Below are positions 23,490-35,848 of a DNA stretch of 64,000 nucleotides, in pieces. Below the pieces are notes generated by a model. That model worked only from the letters and a program-made list of their open reading frames with translations. It searched no databases and was not told the DNA's origin. Positions within the stretch are counted from its first letter, which is position 1, and each line of letters opens with the position of its first letter. The position numbers were made by a program, and so were the translations under genes. This DNA is from Bubalus kerabau (taxonomy: Eukaryota > Chordata > Mammalia > Artiodactyla > Bovidae). The stretch covers positions 79,573,482 to 79,637,481 of the forward strand of contig NC_073626.1 of NCBI RefSeq assembly GCF_029407905.1, read 5' to 3'.

Positions 23490-24567
23490 CCTGATAATGC
23501 TACAAAGACAAATGAGGATTTTAAACTAGGCTTCCACGATAGAAAAATACTGTTCTTCAAACTCCTAAATCAAAGGCAAGATGTCATGTTTCTGACTTCA
23601 AGAATCACTGTTTTAATCGCACAACTTAAGAGTGGCTAAGGAGAACACCTACCAAATGGGTTTTCTGGGACTAGCGTGGATTTAACATGACAGAACTTCA
23701 TTACTTTGATCAATACAGTGTGAGGCTTGTAGAATGCATCCAGACTCCCCACAGAAGCAGATCTGAGAGAGTAAAACAGAGACTCCACAGCAGTGAGTTC
23801 TATATCTATTATTTCCATACATAGTTATCTCAAGAGCTTATCTAAAATTCTCAATATTTCCTCTAATTAAAACACACATACACACACCATGTATAAGTAT
23901 ACAAGCTATGAAACCTCCCAAAACAAGGCATCCAGGCATTTCACCACTAGGATGATCGTCCACAAAGGACATGACAAGGACCACACCCTCGAGACCAGCA
24001 TCTCACCCTGTGTGTCTTTGGCAATATTCTTTTCAGCACACCACTCAAGAGATTTCCTCTTTCAAAGAGGAAAACTACCTATATATTTCAGCAAAGACTT
24101 TGGGTTCAAGCACTGAGCAAAAGACTGAAGTTCAAAGCAGATTGGGCCTCCTTCCTTGGTTCAGAGAAGGGGACTTGAGAAAGGGTGCCCAGTGCTCCCC
24201 TCGTTATGGAGGTATTAGCCTTACGTGCTGCCTGTTCAGTTTCCAGCCCATTCCCCTTGACTCTTTAGTCCCACTGTTGGGCCAATTAGTTCTTCCTTTC
24301 TGGCCTAGGAACCTACATCCATTCCTGTATTTAGGTCAAAACATTATTCATCTAATGGTAGAATTCAATCAGTGATATGTCCACCTGTGTGATTACTCCT
24401 CTCTCCCCAGTACGCAATCCAGTGTCTCTTCTCTTCTCTTCATAGCCAGCATAGGAAGGACTTTTCACCTTCCTCACTTTGCTCATTTCCTCTTGCCTCA
24501 TCTCCAGCTATGGAGGCTTTCCTGGCATTCCTGCCTTTCCTGAAGAATCTTGCTATCTGCTTGCCAC

Positions 24568-24890
24568 TCATTGTTGTTCAGTTCCTAAGTCGTGTCCAAC
24601 TCTTGTGACTCCATGGACTGCAGCATGCCAGGCTTCCCTGTCCTTCACTATCTCCCAGAGTTTGAGCTAACTCATGTCCATTGAGTCAGTGATGCAATCT
24701 AACCATCTCATCCTCTGCTTCCCCCTTCTCCTTTTGCCTTCAATCTTTCCTGGCATCAGGGTCTTTTCCAATAAGTCAGCTCTTATATCAAAGTATTAGA
24801 TGGCCAAAGTATTAGAGATTTAGCTTCAGCATCAGTCCTTCCAATGAGTATTCACGGTTGATTTCCTTTAGGATTGATTAGCTACCTACT
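24568..24890 (-). repeat. Old BovB LINE 3' fragment
   Basis: More diverged than its neighbours, starting TTGTTCAGTTCCTAAGTCGT and ending near 24890. No frame longer than a few dozen codons. Confidence 0.85.
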
Positions 24891-25207
24891 CTATCTTTTT
24901 ATTTCTTACCAATTTCCAACTTTCTATATCATAAAATGGAGTCAGCTCACTCAGGATAGGAACAGTTAGCAAGAAGATGAACAATTCCTACAATTAGGCT
25001 TCCCAGTTCACTGCTAATGAGTATGAATTTGGTTTCACCACCAATCAGCACGAGTGGGAAAGTATTTATCTACAAAAGCCCCAAGCAGGATGTATGACCT
25101 TGGCTTCTTTTTCTCTTTTTCTCAAAATACACTTCTTCCACTTAGGCAGATATTCTCTCTGTAAAGAAGAGGCTAAGTGGAAAGTTGAGAAGAATCCTGG
25201 TTTTCTC

Positions 25208-26650
25208 TGTTCAGTTCAGTTCAGTCGCTCAGTAATGTCTGACTCTTTGCGACTCCATGGACAGCAGCACGCCAGTCATCCCAGTCCATCACCAACTCCC
25301 GGAGCCCACTCAAACTCACGTCCATTGTGCCGGTGCTGCCATCCGAATATCTCATCCTCTGTCATCCCCTTCTCATCCCACTTTCAATCTTTTCCAGCAT
25401 CAGGGTCTTTTCGAAAAAGTTGGTTCTTTGTATCAGGTGGCCAAAGGATTGGAGTTTCAGCTTCAGCATCACATCAGTCCTTCCAATGAATATTCAGGAC
25501 TGATTTCCTTTAGGATGGACTTGTTGGATCGCCTTACTGTCCAGGGGACTCACAAAAGTCTACTCCAACACTGCAGTTCAAAAGCATCAATTCTTCAGCA
25601 CTCAGCTTTCTTTATAGTCCAACTCTCACATCCATATATGACTACTGGAAAAACCATATCCTTGACTAGACGGACCTTTGTTGGCAAAGTAATGTCTCTT
25701 CTTTTTAGTATGCTGTCTAGGTTGGTCATAGCTTTTCTTCCAAGGAGCAAGCATCTTTTAATTTCAAGACTGCAGTCACCATCCGCAGTGATTTTGGAGC
25801 CCCCAAAAATAAATTTTCTCACTGTTTCCACTGTTTTCCCATCTATTTGCCATGAATTGATGGGACCGGATATTATGATCTTAGTTTTCTGAATGCTGAG
25901 TTTTAACCCAACTTTTTCACTCTCGTCTTTCACTTTCATCAAGAGGCTTTTTAGTTCTTCTTTGCTTTCTGCGAGAAGGGTTGTATCATCTGCATATCTG
26001 AGGTTATTGATATTTCTCCCGGCAATCTTGATTCCAGCTTGTGCTTCATCCAGCCCAGTGTTTCTCATGTTGTACTCTGCATAGAAGTTAAATAAGCAGG
26101 GTGACAATATACAGCTTTGTCGTACTCCTTTCCTGATTTGGAACCAGTCTTTTATTCCATGTCCAGTTCTAACAGTTGCTTCTTGACTTGCATACAGATT
26201 TCTCAAGAGGCAGGTCAGGTGGTCTGGTATTCCTATCTCTAAGAATTTTCCACAGTTTGTTGTGGTCCACACAGTCAAAGGCTTTGGCGTAGTCAATAAA
26301 GAAGAAGCAGATTTTTTTTGGAACTCTCTTGCTTTTTCGATGATCCAGCAGATGTTGGCAATTTGATCTCTGGTTCCTCTGCCTTTTCTAAATCCAGCTT
26401 GAACATCTGGAAGTTCACACTTCACGTACTGTTGAAGCCTGGCTTGGAGAATTTTGAGCATTACTTTACTAGCATGTGAGATGAGTGCAATTGTGCAGTA
26501 GTTTGAGCATTCTTTGGTAGTGCCTTTCTTTGGGACTGGAATGAAAACTGACCTTTTCCAGTCCTGTGACCACTGCTGAGTTTTCCAGATTTGCTGGCCT
26601 ATTGAGTGCAGCACTTTCACAGCATCATCTTTCAGGATTTGAAATAGCTT
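25208..26650 (-). repeat. BovB LINE, 5'-truncated, with 341-codon RT frame
   Basis: Open frame 25595-26620 holds reverse-transcriptase motifs: 'LPDVQAGFRKGRGTRDQIAN', 'QSCILSPCLFNFYAE' and the catalytic 'RYADD'. The FIDYAKAFD motif is damaged (SLLTTPKPL). Begins inside the RT gene and ends with the normal BovB tail (GTTCAGTTCAG units); no endonuclease. A retrotransposon remnant, not a host gene. Confidence 0.92.
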
Positions 26651-27189
26651 ATGTCTTTAGTTTTTCACCAGTTGTGTTTTATTTATTTATTTATTTTTTT
26701 GCCCAAAGCACTGCATTAGGCCCAGCTGACAGGCATTCTTCCTTACAGGCTCTTTACTCAGTTTCCTTTTCAGAGGCTCACAACATTCATAACTTTACAG
26801 TCAATGGTTGGTTTAAAAAATCTTTTTGTTTTGCATGTCAGTCATACATCAATAAAGAGTTTTTGGTTTTTTTTTAAGTCAATGATAAGTCCTATTGTCT
26901 GTCATTAAGGCACTGGAAATCTCAACACCCTCAATTAACACTTTAATATGTACCCCTCTAGTGTATCCTCAGCAGTATTCTTCTAATTCATGATCTGTTT
27001 TGAAGAAAGGGAAAAAAATGTTCCCTAATCTCAAAGGCTTCTCTGTAACATCTTCATCAAGGGATCTGCAATAAATGTCCAATTTTGACCTTCACAGATA
27101 ACCTGCCAGAAAGGCCTTCATGTACTTTTAAACATAAACATACCTAAAACTCAATTTATTTAATATGTTATGGTAATTCATATACCATT

Positions 27190-28412
27190 GAAGCCAGGCT
27201 TCAGCAATACATGAACCGTGAACTTCCAGATGTTCAAGCTGGTTTTAGAAAAGGCAGAGGAACCAGAGATCAAATTGCCAACATCTGCTGGATCATTGAA
27301 AAAGCAAGAAAGTTCCAGAAAAACATCTATTTCTGCTTTATTGACTATGCCAAAGCCTTTGACTGTGTGGATCACAATAAACTGGAAAATTCTGAAAGAG
27401 ATGGGAATACCAGATCACCTGACCTGCCTCTTGAGAAACCTATATGCAGATCAGGAAGCAACAGTTAGAACTGGACATGGAACGACAGACTGGTTCCAAA
27501 TAGGAAAAGGAGTACGTCAAGGCTGTATATTGTCACCCTGCTTATTTAACCTCTATGCAGAGTAGAGCATGAGAAACACTGGGCTGGAAGAAGCACAAGC
27601 TGGAATGAAGATTGCCAGGAAAAACATCAATAACCTCAGATATGCAGATGACATGACCCTTCTGGCAGAAAGTGAAGAAGAACTAAAGAGCCTCTTGATG
27701 AAAGTGAAAGATGAGAGTGAAAAAGTTGGCTTAAAACTCAACATTCAGAAAACTAAGATTATGGCATCTGGTCCCATCACTTCATGGGAAATAGATGGGG
27801 AAACAGTGGAAACAGTGTCAGACTTAATTTTTGGGGCTCCAAAATCACTGCAGCCATGAAATTAAAAGACGCTTACTCCTTGGAAGAAAAGTTATGACCA
27901 ACCTAGATAGCATATTCAAAAGCAGAGACATTACTTTGCCAACAAAGGTCCAGCTAGTCAAGGCTATGGTTTTTCCAGTGGTCATGTATGGATGTGAAAG
28001 TTGGACTGTGAAGAAAGCTGAGTGCTGAAGAACTGATGCTTTTGAACTGTGCTGTTGGAGAAGACTCTTGAGAGTCCCTTGGACTGCAAGGAGATCCAAC
28101 CAGTCCATTCTGAAGGAGATCAGCCCTGGGTGTTCTTTGGAAGGAATGATGCTAAAGCTGAAACTCCAGTACTTTGGTCACCTCATGCGAAGAGTTGACT
28201 CATTGGAAAAGACTCTGATGCTGGGAGGGATTGGGGGCAGGAGGAGACGGGGACAACAGAGGATGAGACGGCTGGATGGCATCACTGACTCGATGGACGT
28301 GAGTCTGAGTGAACTCCGGGAGTTGGTGATGGACAGGGAGGCCTGGCGTGCTGCGATTCATGGGGTTGCAAAGAGTCAGACACGACTGAGCGACTGAACT
28401 GAACTGAACTTT
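27190..28412 (+). repeat. BovB LINE, 5'-truncated, inverted relative to 25208-26650
   Basis: Frames carry 'LPDVQAGFRKGRGTRDQIAN', 'YFCFIDYAKAFDCVDHNKL', 'NNLRYADD' and 'RRRRGQQRMRRLDGITDS', but are split by several frameshifts. Ends GAACTGAACTGAACT, the tandem tail of BovB. Confidence 0.92.
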
Positions 28413-30051
28413 GAGTTTACAAACATGAAGCAAACTGAGTTAATTCAGCAAAAAAGGTTGTCTATAGAGATACAAGCAAAGATACAACAAAAGAAATCAG
28501 GATAAGAAAGATCCAGCCTCTTCCTTCCATTTCCAGGACTGCTGACATAAACTGTTTATTTCCAGCATGAATTAACATAGAACATAATGAATATACACAC
28601 ACATACATATAGTCACAGTCTGACTATTCATTTAACAGTCCAGACCAGACATAAACTAAAAATATTTATTACCTTTTGTGTTTCTTTATTTTCATAGCTG
28701 TTCATGCAATCATTCATTCATTTCTACTAAACTTTATTCCCATAGGAGTTAGGGATGGCTTACTTCAAGGATATATACTTAGCATATTTAGTTTCTTTTG
28801 CTTTTAATTTGCTTATCTTAAAACATCATCTGTTTTATTATTATTTCTACCATTAGGACAGGGCTGATATAATAGACTTTCCTTTAGAATTGGCATCAAT
28901 CTTTCCACAGTATTCTACAACCATTGTTGTACTTATTAGAAGCAAAATATTATGAACCTTATGACTGACTTCTCTATTGTTCCTGTGCCCTTTTAAGAAA
29001 GTATGCCCTTAACACTTCAGCATGAGCCAGGCGACCTTAAATGGCTCTACTGTCAAGCTTTGACTCTTCTGGTGACGCATCTTTGATAACAACCAGCTCT
29101 ATAAATTAACAACCATAAAGGTCCTTTAATAATACTGGAACCTGTTTAATTGCTCTCTTCTAAGAAGCCAAGGGAAATCTATTTCTATTTGTATCTGACC
29201 TTTGGGATTTTCCGCTGTCAGTTTAAAGTCTGTGGGAGGCTGACAGAAAAATTTAACAGCTAGCTAGAAAGAAGAAATGTATTATTATAACTAAAATCAA
29301 CCAAGCTGGGGAGAAAAGGGCTGGCCAAACTCCTTGGATTACAAAAGCAATATTTTATCCAGAGTGGCTGTCCCAAGCTAACTCAAGTGTCTTGTAATCT
29401 AATCCCTGAAGATTTAAACATTTTCACCTATCTCCTAATCATTCACCTCCTTTGTTGGAAAGGCAAAAGAATCTGTATATTTTGCAAATTTGATGGCAAA
29501 AAGCCCAGAAACTATGACACGAATGTATCACAGAGTATTATTTGAGCCTAGGGTAATAAATATTTTCTGTTACCCCCGGTATATATTTAATAGAGACAGC
29601 CTGTATCTAGTATGATAAAGGCTATATAATACTTAGAACTATAGCTAATAATTGCAATTCTGCACCACAGAGAAGAAAGTGACTGCAAGAAAGTTGAAAA
29701 GGTTTAATTTGTCTAAGGCACAAGCAACTACTTACACAAATATATTCCTGTGGCTTGGGGGTAACCTCCATATTCTTATTCTCCTATTAGACAATTCACT
29801 CTAATGTTTGGAACAACCCCAGCTCAGAAAAGGGCAGTGTTGTTTGGTGTTTGTTATCAAAGCTGGAGTGAATTGATGACAGAGGTAGCAGTTCACAGGT
29901 ATTTGGCATTTATAAAAGTACTTCTACATCATTTTTTTGTTTTTATTTTTAGTACTTCTACTTTAATGTTCCCCTCGGATTTTACTAAAATGCAGATTTT
30001 GATTTAGCTGTTCTGGTTAGACCTGAGGATCTGCATTTCTAACAAGCTCTT

Positions 30052-30186
30052 GCTGCTGCTGCTGTTGCTAAGTCGCTTCAGTCGTGTCCAACTCCTAGCG
30101 ACCCCGTGGACTGCAGCCCACCAGGCCCCTCCGTCCATGGGATTTTCCAGGCAAGAGTACTGGAGTCAGGTGCCATCGCCTTTTCC
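30052..30186 (-). repeat. Bov-A SINE
   Basis: Bov-A monomer with GCT tail; AAGCTCTT duplicated at 30044-30051 and 30191-30198. It lies 193 bases downstream of exon w8 (30379) in the following intron. Confidence 0.88.
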
Positions 30187-30378
30187 AAATAAGCTCTTAG
30201 GTGATGACAATGTTTCTGGTCCTTGGGTCACACTTCTAAGTAGCAAGACCTTATAACATGATCAGCATGGCATTTGAAAAGCATGGGTACTGCCCCAAGT
30301 TGGAACTTTCAGGTCTTCATTCTCATTGACCCAAGAATATGAACACTTGAGTTTCTTTTTGTCCTGGCAATCACTTAC

Positions 30379-30493
30379 CTTGTCAGTGAATCCTATAATC
30401 CTGAAGCAATGCTGAATTGCTTCAAACTGTCTTCTGTAAGACTCCTTAGAAGTTATGTCATGCATCACCCTTCCAGTTTCATCAGCTATGTAC
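30379..30493 (-). CDS. MYO3B: MYO3B exon w8: upper 50K head segment
   Basis: 115 nt: one base closing an Arg codon and 38 codons, YIADETGRVMHDITSKESYR then RQFEAIQHCFRIIGFTDK. The acceptor is CATGTAG and the donor GTAAGT. The segment matches the part of the upper 50K domain where class III heads carry an 'F.... I..CF..IGFT' pattern. Only 333 bases of intron separate it from w7. Confidence 0.94.
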
Positions 30494-30826
30494 CTACATG
30501 GAGTATGACCACACAGAATGAGTACTGACTTGGCAAATGGCATCCCAAATACCAGGGTATCATTAGGCTCCTTCTTTGCAAGATCATTTCCTTACAGTCT
30601 AATACTGTGATGAAATAATGGTGTGCATGGCTAAGTAAAATGGCTGCAATTGAGTTTTTAAGCTTTCTAGAAAATGCAAAGGGAAATAAAGCTCCTGCCA
30701 TCTCATGTGGGCATTTTGGCTAAAGAGACTGTGTGTCCAGTTAGGAGAACAGCTCCATTTCCAAGTTTTGTCAATTGCTAATTGTATACTCATTACAAAT
30801 TAACAACTAAAACCCCTGACACTTAC
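30494..30826 (-). other. MYO3B: MYO3B intron w7/w8 (333 bp)
   Basis: Short unique intron; nothing recognised. Confidence 0.85.
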
Positions 30827-30925
30827 CTAGGAGGCTTTTCCTCAGGAAGTCGGAACTCAGAAAGTTTCTTTTGGTGATAAAGACCAGCATAAATATAGTA
30901 AAATATGTGAAAATTTTTCTCTCCT
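30827..30925 (-). CDS. MYO3B: MYO3B exon w7: head, FHIFYY segment
   Basis: 99 nt: one base closing an Ala codon, 32 codons, and two bases opening an Arg codon. It encodes GEKNFHIFYYIYAGLYHQKK then LSEFRLPEEKPP. 'E-x-N-F-H-I-F-Y' is a near-universal myosin motif. The acceptor is TTTTCCAG and the donor GTAAGT, the full consensus. A longer open frame over this exon exists in another frame and is only a shadow. Confidence 0.94.
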
Positions 30926-31054
30926 CTGGAAAAAAGTAGGGACGGGACACTGTTAATAACGTATTCTGGGCTTCTCTACTCGATGGCTTTTCCCTTCCAT
31001 GCAAAATATTACTCTGTAGCCAATTTGCATTCATAGGCAATTAATATGCTACAT

Positions 31055-31178
31055 TCCTGGAGAAGGAAATGGCAGAATACTCCAGTATTCTTGCCTGGAA
31101 AATCCCACAGACGGAGGAGCTTTGCAGGCTACAGTCCATAGGGTTGCAAAGAGTCAGACACCACTGAGCAAACAGTAC
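31055..31178 (+). repeat. Bov-A SINE
   Basis: Single unit with exact 12-base target-site duplication AATATGCTACAT at 31043-31054 and 31179-31190. Confidence 0.9.
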
Positions 31179-32104
31179 AATATGCTACATCCCAAATATA
31201 GAATAGCAATAGGGCTAGGATTAGGATAGCAATTTCCACAGTGTCACACTATTAAACACGTTTATGTTTATACAGAAGACTAAATGGAACATTTATAGGC
31301 GGTAACAGCTCAGGTTACTTACATTTAGAGATCTTTCTATTCCAGACCAAATAACTGTGCATCTGTGTCACACATCTTGTTTGAAGCCCATGTTGCATCA
31401 GAGACAGTGATATCCAACTTACAAAGATCACCCCAACTCCCTACTTCACTCAAGCCCAAGACAAGAAGCAGCTCACCAGTAGTACAGCAAGTTAGGGAAG
31501 GGAACTGGTCCCAGGACTAAGGTCTCCACTGTCTCAAACTCGTATTCTTTCAAATACAATCAAAAAATGGCATGCATCAGTCTACCTAGTCTTGTGGAAT
31601 GTACCTGTTTTTAGGCCACTCTGGCCAGGGTGGGTGCTGCTGGACTGTGGTCTGTGTGGTCTGTGGACTTGATGAGACAAGAAACTGGAAAGTCTGTGTC
31701 CAGACATTTTATAGTAAGTGGTATTTCTATAATATCTGAGAGTATGATGATTTTTCTGGTAATACACTTCAATTATATTTTACAAAAATAAAATCACAAT
31801 TTATCATGAACTATTAAAAAAAAACAAACTAGTCTTTCAACAAAGGTAGTTTGAAAAGTCCTTCTCTCTAGCCTTACTTTCCTTTGGAGGTCAGTCTCTT
31901 CTGTTGATGCCCTAGGATTTTCACAAATCCTAACCTTGGCCAACGTAGCTTTGTGGAAAGAAATCTTATCTTCCTTCTACTCCTTGTCCCTGTCTGTGAC
32001 ATGGGCCCCACTCTTTTCTTCAGTTTCTCCTGGATATTATCCTGGATATTCTGGCCTTCCTCTACTTGATTATTCTGTCCAAGCTCACCTGGTACATTCT
32101 TATC

Positions 32105-32720
32105 TCTACCAGCCTTTCCTCAGCTATTTGTTCACTCAACTAATAAACTTCCTGAGTGCCAAGTATGGCAGGCACTGCACCAGATGCCAGGGATATGGGA
32201 CAGAGGATTCCTGCTCTCTGGAGCTTCCTTCTAGTGATGGACAGAGATGAATCAGTATGAAAACTGGTGATACGGACTTTGAAAGAAACAATCAAAGGGC
32301 TGAGACAAACAACATTCGCGGATGAGGGTCACTTATGCCCAGTGAGGGGAAGGACTCTCAAAGGAAATAACATGAAAATCAAACTTTAAAGTGTGAGAAA
32401 GGAGTGGAAGGAGCTACAGGGAGAAGAGGGAAAGCATTTCATGGAGACAGAGCAGCACGTACACAAAGCCTCTGAGCATGATATCCATGTAGGGACCAAA
32501 AGTCTGCTGGTTGAGAAGCCGGTGGACAGGTGGGCAGGGCCAGCCCACACAGGCCTTATCAGGCTATAATGAAGATTTTGTTGATTATGCAAATAGAATT
32601 CTTTGAAGTGTTTGAAACTGTAAATGTGAGACTAGATTGTAAGAAGTTAAGATGGATGCAAGGAGACCAATTAGGAGGACTTGGTGAGAGGATCCTACTA
32701 CGTGCCAGAGAAGAGCAGAA
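32105..32720. repeat. Old mammalian repeat, L2-like
   Basis: 'CTGAGTGCCAAGTATGGCAG' with 'GATATGGGACAGAGGATTCC' belongs to an ancient mammalian family also seen at 7063. Degraded. Confidence 0.4.
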
Positions 32721-32799
32721 CCAGAAAGATCAGACGACCAGGACTTACACAAGTCCCACCTTCTTCTCATCCAATGTCTTCAGTCTGTTTTACCCACCA

Positions 32800-33010
32800 G
32801 TGGGCTGCGGTTCATGGGGTCGCCAAGAGTCGGACACGACTGAGTGACTTCACTTTCACTTTTCACTTTCACGCATTGGAGAAGGAAATGGCAGCCCACT
32901 CCAGTGTTCTTGCCTGGAGAATCCCAGGGATGGGGGAGCCGGTGGGCTGCCATCTATGGGGTCACATAGAGTCGGACACCACTGAAGCGACTTAGCAGCA
33001 GCAGCAGCAG
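32800..33010 (+). repeat. Bov-A2 SINE, 5'-truncated
   Basis: Second part of unit one plus unit two, ending in AGC repeats. Confidence 0.88.
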
Positions 33011-33054
33011 CTATCATATTGACTAAAATTAACAGCAATAATAAGTTATGGGTT

Positions 33055-33330
33055 GCTGCTGCTGCTGCTAAGTCGCTTCAGTCGTGTCCAACTCTTTGCA
33101 ACCCCATAGACGGCAGCCCACCAGGCTCCCCTGTCCCTGGGATTCTCCAGGCAAGAATACTGGAGTGGGTTGCCATTTCCTTCTCCAATGCATGAAGGTG
33201 AAAAGTGAAAGTGAAGTCGCTCAGTCCTGTCTGACTCTGAGCGACCCCATGGACTGCAGCCTACCGGGCTCCTCCGTCCATGGGATTTTCCAGGCAAGAG
33301 TACTGGAGTGGGGTGCCATCGCCTTCTCCG
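33055..33330 (-). repeat. Bov-A2 SINE
   Basis: Dimeric, opposite in direction to the copy at 32800. Exact 11-base target-site duplication AGTTATGGGTT at 33044-33054 and 33331-33341. Confidence 0.92.
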
Positions 33331-33419
33331 AGTTATGGGTTATTAGGTGCCAATTATTCTATATTTGGCAAAAAGCACATATCATCGAATTCTCATAACA
33401 GCCCTGTGAGGTTGGCTTT

Positions 33420-33633
33420 GAAAGTGAAAGTATTAGCCGCTCAGTCATGTCTGACTCTTTGCAACCCAATGGACTATAGCCCACCAAGCTCCTCTGTCTA
33501 TGGAATTTTCCAGACAAGAATACTGGGGCGGGTAGCCATTCCCTTCTCCAGGGGATCTTCCAGACCCAGAGATTGAACCTGGGTCTCCTGTATTGAAGGT
33601 GGATTCTTAACCATCTGAACCACAAGGAAAGTA
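33420..33633 (-). repeat. Bov-tA SINE
   Basis: Bov-A body followed by the tRNA-like head ending 'GAACCACAAGGAAAGT'. Confidence 0.85.
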
Positions 33634-34094
33634 AGGTATAAGGATAGTTCTATTAATAAGTGACAGAGCTGTGTTTTAGAACTCTCCTTACATTTTCCTT
33701 ATAAAAGACCACTTTACATTTGAACACAGAAAACTACAATTTCTATTCTGTCAGAGGTAGTTTCCTGAACTTTAAAATAACCCTAATTTAGAAAGAAAGA
33801 AGCAGGGCACCTCATAAAAATTAATCAAGACACCACAGGGAAGCTAAAAATGACTGACTCTATCCTTCCATGCATTTGTTTAATTTTCAAGTCAGTCCCT
33901 ATTTTGTGAGGGAACTGCAGGTATCTGATAAAAGAAGATGCTGGGGTTCTGAACCTAAAACAAGTCCTGTGGGTTCTACTTGCACCACCTCTCTCAGATT
34001 CATCAGCTCCCCTGCTTCCCCATCTCCACTGCTACCTGCTCAGTTCAGGCTAACAGTCTCTCTCAGGTTGATTTGAAAACAGCCTCTTAGTGGT

Positions 34095-34700
34095 CTCAGT
34101 GTAACAGTACGTCTTGCATCGTCTCCAATCCATTTGCTCCACTGAAGCCAGAGCCATCATCTCATCATAACAAAATGCAAGTTGGGTTTTGTGACTCCCC
34201 TTCTTCAAAACATTAAATGGCTTCTTTTTACCTTTAGAATAAGGTTCAGAAGAATGGTCTTTAGAATAAGGTTCCTCAGCCTGGCTCCAAAACCCTGCAT
34301 GATCCGGCCTCAGTCTTGTCTTTGCTCCTCTCTTCCCCCACCCCTCCACTCCTGTCCCCATCCCATCTCCTTGGCTGACTTCTAGTGATCCTCAGGGCTC
34401 AGATTAAACATCTCTCACACAGGAAACCCTCTCCTCCTAGGCTAGGCTATTGCCCTTTCACCTGTTTCCCTTTCAGAGTGCCTTACATTGCTTCCTGGTA
34501 CCTACCACAATTGTTATGCATTAAGCTTGTTTTTTTTTGTTTAATGCCTGTGACCCTTCCTGCACCTATCCCTCTCTCATCCCCGATCCACTCCAAGCTC
34601 CAAGAATACTAGGACCTTGTCTATTTTGTTTACTCTTGCAACCTAAACAGAGAGCACAACACTGGCATGCAGCAGGAATTCAATAGATAGTAAATGCATA
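34095..34700 (+). repeat. L2 LINE 3' fragment
   Basis: Ancient L2-type sequence: 'GGCTCCAAAACCCTGCATGA', 'CTAGGACCTTGTCTATTTTG' and terminal 'CAGCAGGAATTCAATAGATA'. Confidence 0.65.
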
Positions 34701-34714
34701 AATGGAGCCATGCT

Positions 34715-34915
34715 CCTGAGGAAGTCTGATGTCCTCTAACAGTAATAATAATAGGAAGAGAGGCTAACTCTCTGATAACATGTACCAACCCAGGCACTTT
34801 TAAAAGTTCTTTTACATAAACAAACTCACTAATTTTCATGGCAAACTCATGAGGTGGGCTCTAGGAGCATCTTCATTTCACAGATGAGGCTCAGAGAGGT
34901 TAGGCGATGAGAGCG
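34715..34915 (-). repeat. MIR SINE
   Basis: Core 'TTCATTTCACAGATGAGGCT' and 'CTCAGAGAGGTTAGG', minus orientation. Confidence 0.75.
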
Positions 34916-34959
34916 TTAATTCTTAGGTAGCTTGATAAGGAGTTCAGGGGCCCTTGAGG

Positions 34960-35655
34960 TGGAGAAAGGGATAAACCTTTTTTCTGTATTGTTTTTTCTT
35001 AAACTCTGAGTTATTATGACAACAATCTTTAAGACTAACTTTCTTTAAGCCCAGAGCTAATGATTACACATTAAAACAACTCATCTTGCCCTAAGTTATG
35101 TTTTTCCTTAAGCTCTATACTAATGATTATATCGGAGAAGGCAATGGCACCCCACTCCAGTACTCTTGCCTGGAAAATCCCATGGATGGAGGAGCCTGTT
35201 AGGTGGCAGTCCATGGGGTCGCACAGAATCGGACACGACTGAGCGACTTCACTTTCATTTTTCACTTTCATGCATTGAAGAAGGAAATGGCAACCCACTC
35301 CAGTGTTCTTGCCTGGAGAATCCCAGGGACGGGGAAGCCTGGTGGGCTGCTGTCTATGGGGTTGCACAGAGTCGGACATGACTGAAGTGACTTAGCAGCA
35401 ATGATTATATAAGAACAATGTATCTTGCTCAAGGACATGTTTCTCCTTCTTAACAAGAATCTTCTGACTAATCTTGTTATCTTAAGATGTATGTTGTGGG
35501 AGTGGGTCTGGTAAAAGTATATAAGGACTTGATAAGACTAGTGGGTCACTCTCTGTCCCCCTTCTGATGTCTATGTCAGAAGCTTTCTTTGTCCTTTTTC
35601 ACTGTAATAAAACTTCTGCCACACAAAAGCTCTGCGTGATCAAGACTGGTCCCTG
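34960..35655 (+). repeat. Ruminant endogenous-retrovirus LTR remnant, split by Bov-A2
   Basis: The end part carries 'CCCCCTTCTGATGTCTATGT', a TATA-like TATATAAGG and an AATAAAAC polyadenylation signal followed by 'GCCACACAAAAGCTCTGCGT', a layout I associate with ruminant ERV LTRs. It is cut by Bov-A2 at 35133-35399 and its 3' end abuts a Bov-tA at 35655. No viral gene is present. Confidence 0.6.
35133..35399 (+). repeat. Bov-A2 SINE nested in LTR
   Basis: Exact 11-base target-site duplication AATGATTATAT at 35122-35132 and 35400-35410. Confidence 0.92.
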
Positions 35656-35848
35656 AAAGTGAAAGTGGCTCAGTCATGTCTGACTCTTTGTGACCCCATA
35701 GACTGTATAGTCCCTGGAATTGTCCAGGCCAGAATACTGGAGTGGGTAGCCTTTCCCTTCTCCAGGGGATCTTCCCAACCCAGGGATCAAACCCAGGTCT
35801 CCCACATTGTGGGCAGATTCTTTACCAGCTGAGCCACAAGGGAAGCCT
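35655..35848 (-). repeat. Bov-tA SINE
   Basis: Body and tRNA-like head ('GAGCCACAAGGGAAGCC'), directly followed by a second partial head. Confidence 0.85.

Larger units (their letters stand above)
21282..30378 (-). other. MYO3B: MYO3B intron w8/w9 (9,097 bp)
   Basis: Holds four BovB copies (three minus, one plus), an LTR-like element (22430-23125) and one Bov-A SINE at 30052. 23125-24567 and 28413-30040 are AT-rich and look unique apart from a CTCF-like motif at 23471. Confidence 0.8.

Noticed and set aside
25595..26620. 341-codon reverse-transcriptase frame as a host gene
   Set aside because: It is inside a 5'-truncated BovB with the usual tail; a retrotransposon remnant.
25208..28412. Single twin-primed BovB insertion
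   Set aside because: The two arms cover the same part of the element; twin priming would give non-overlapping parts.
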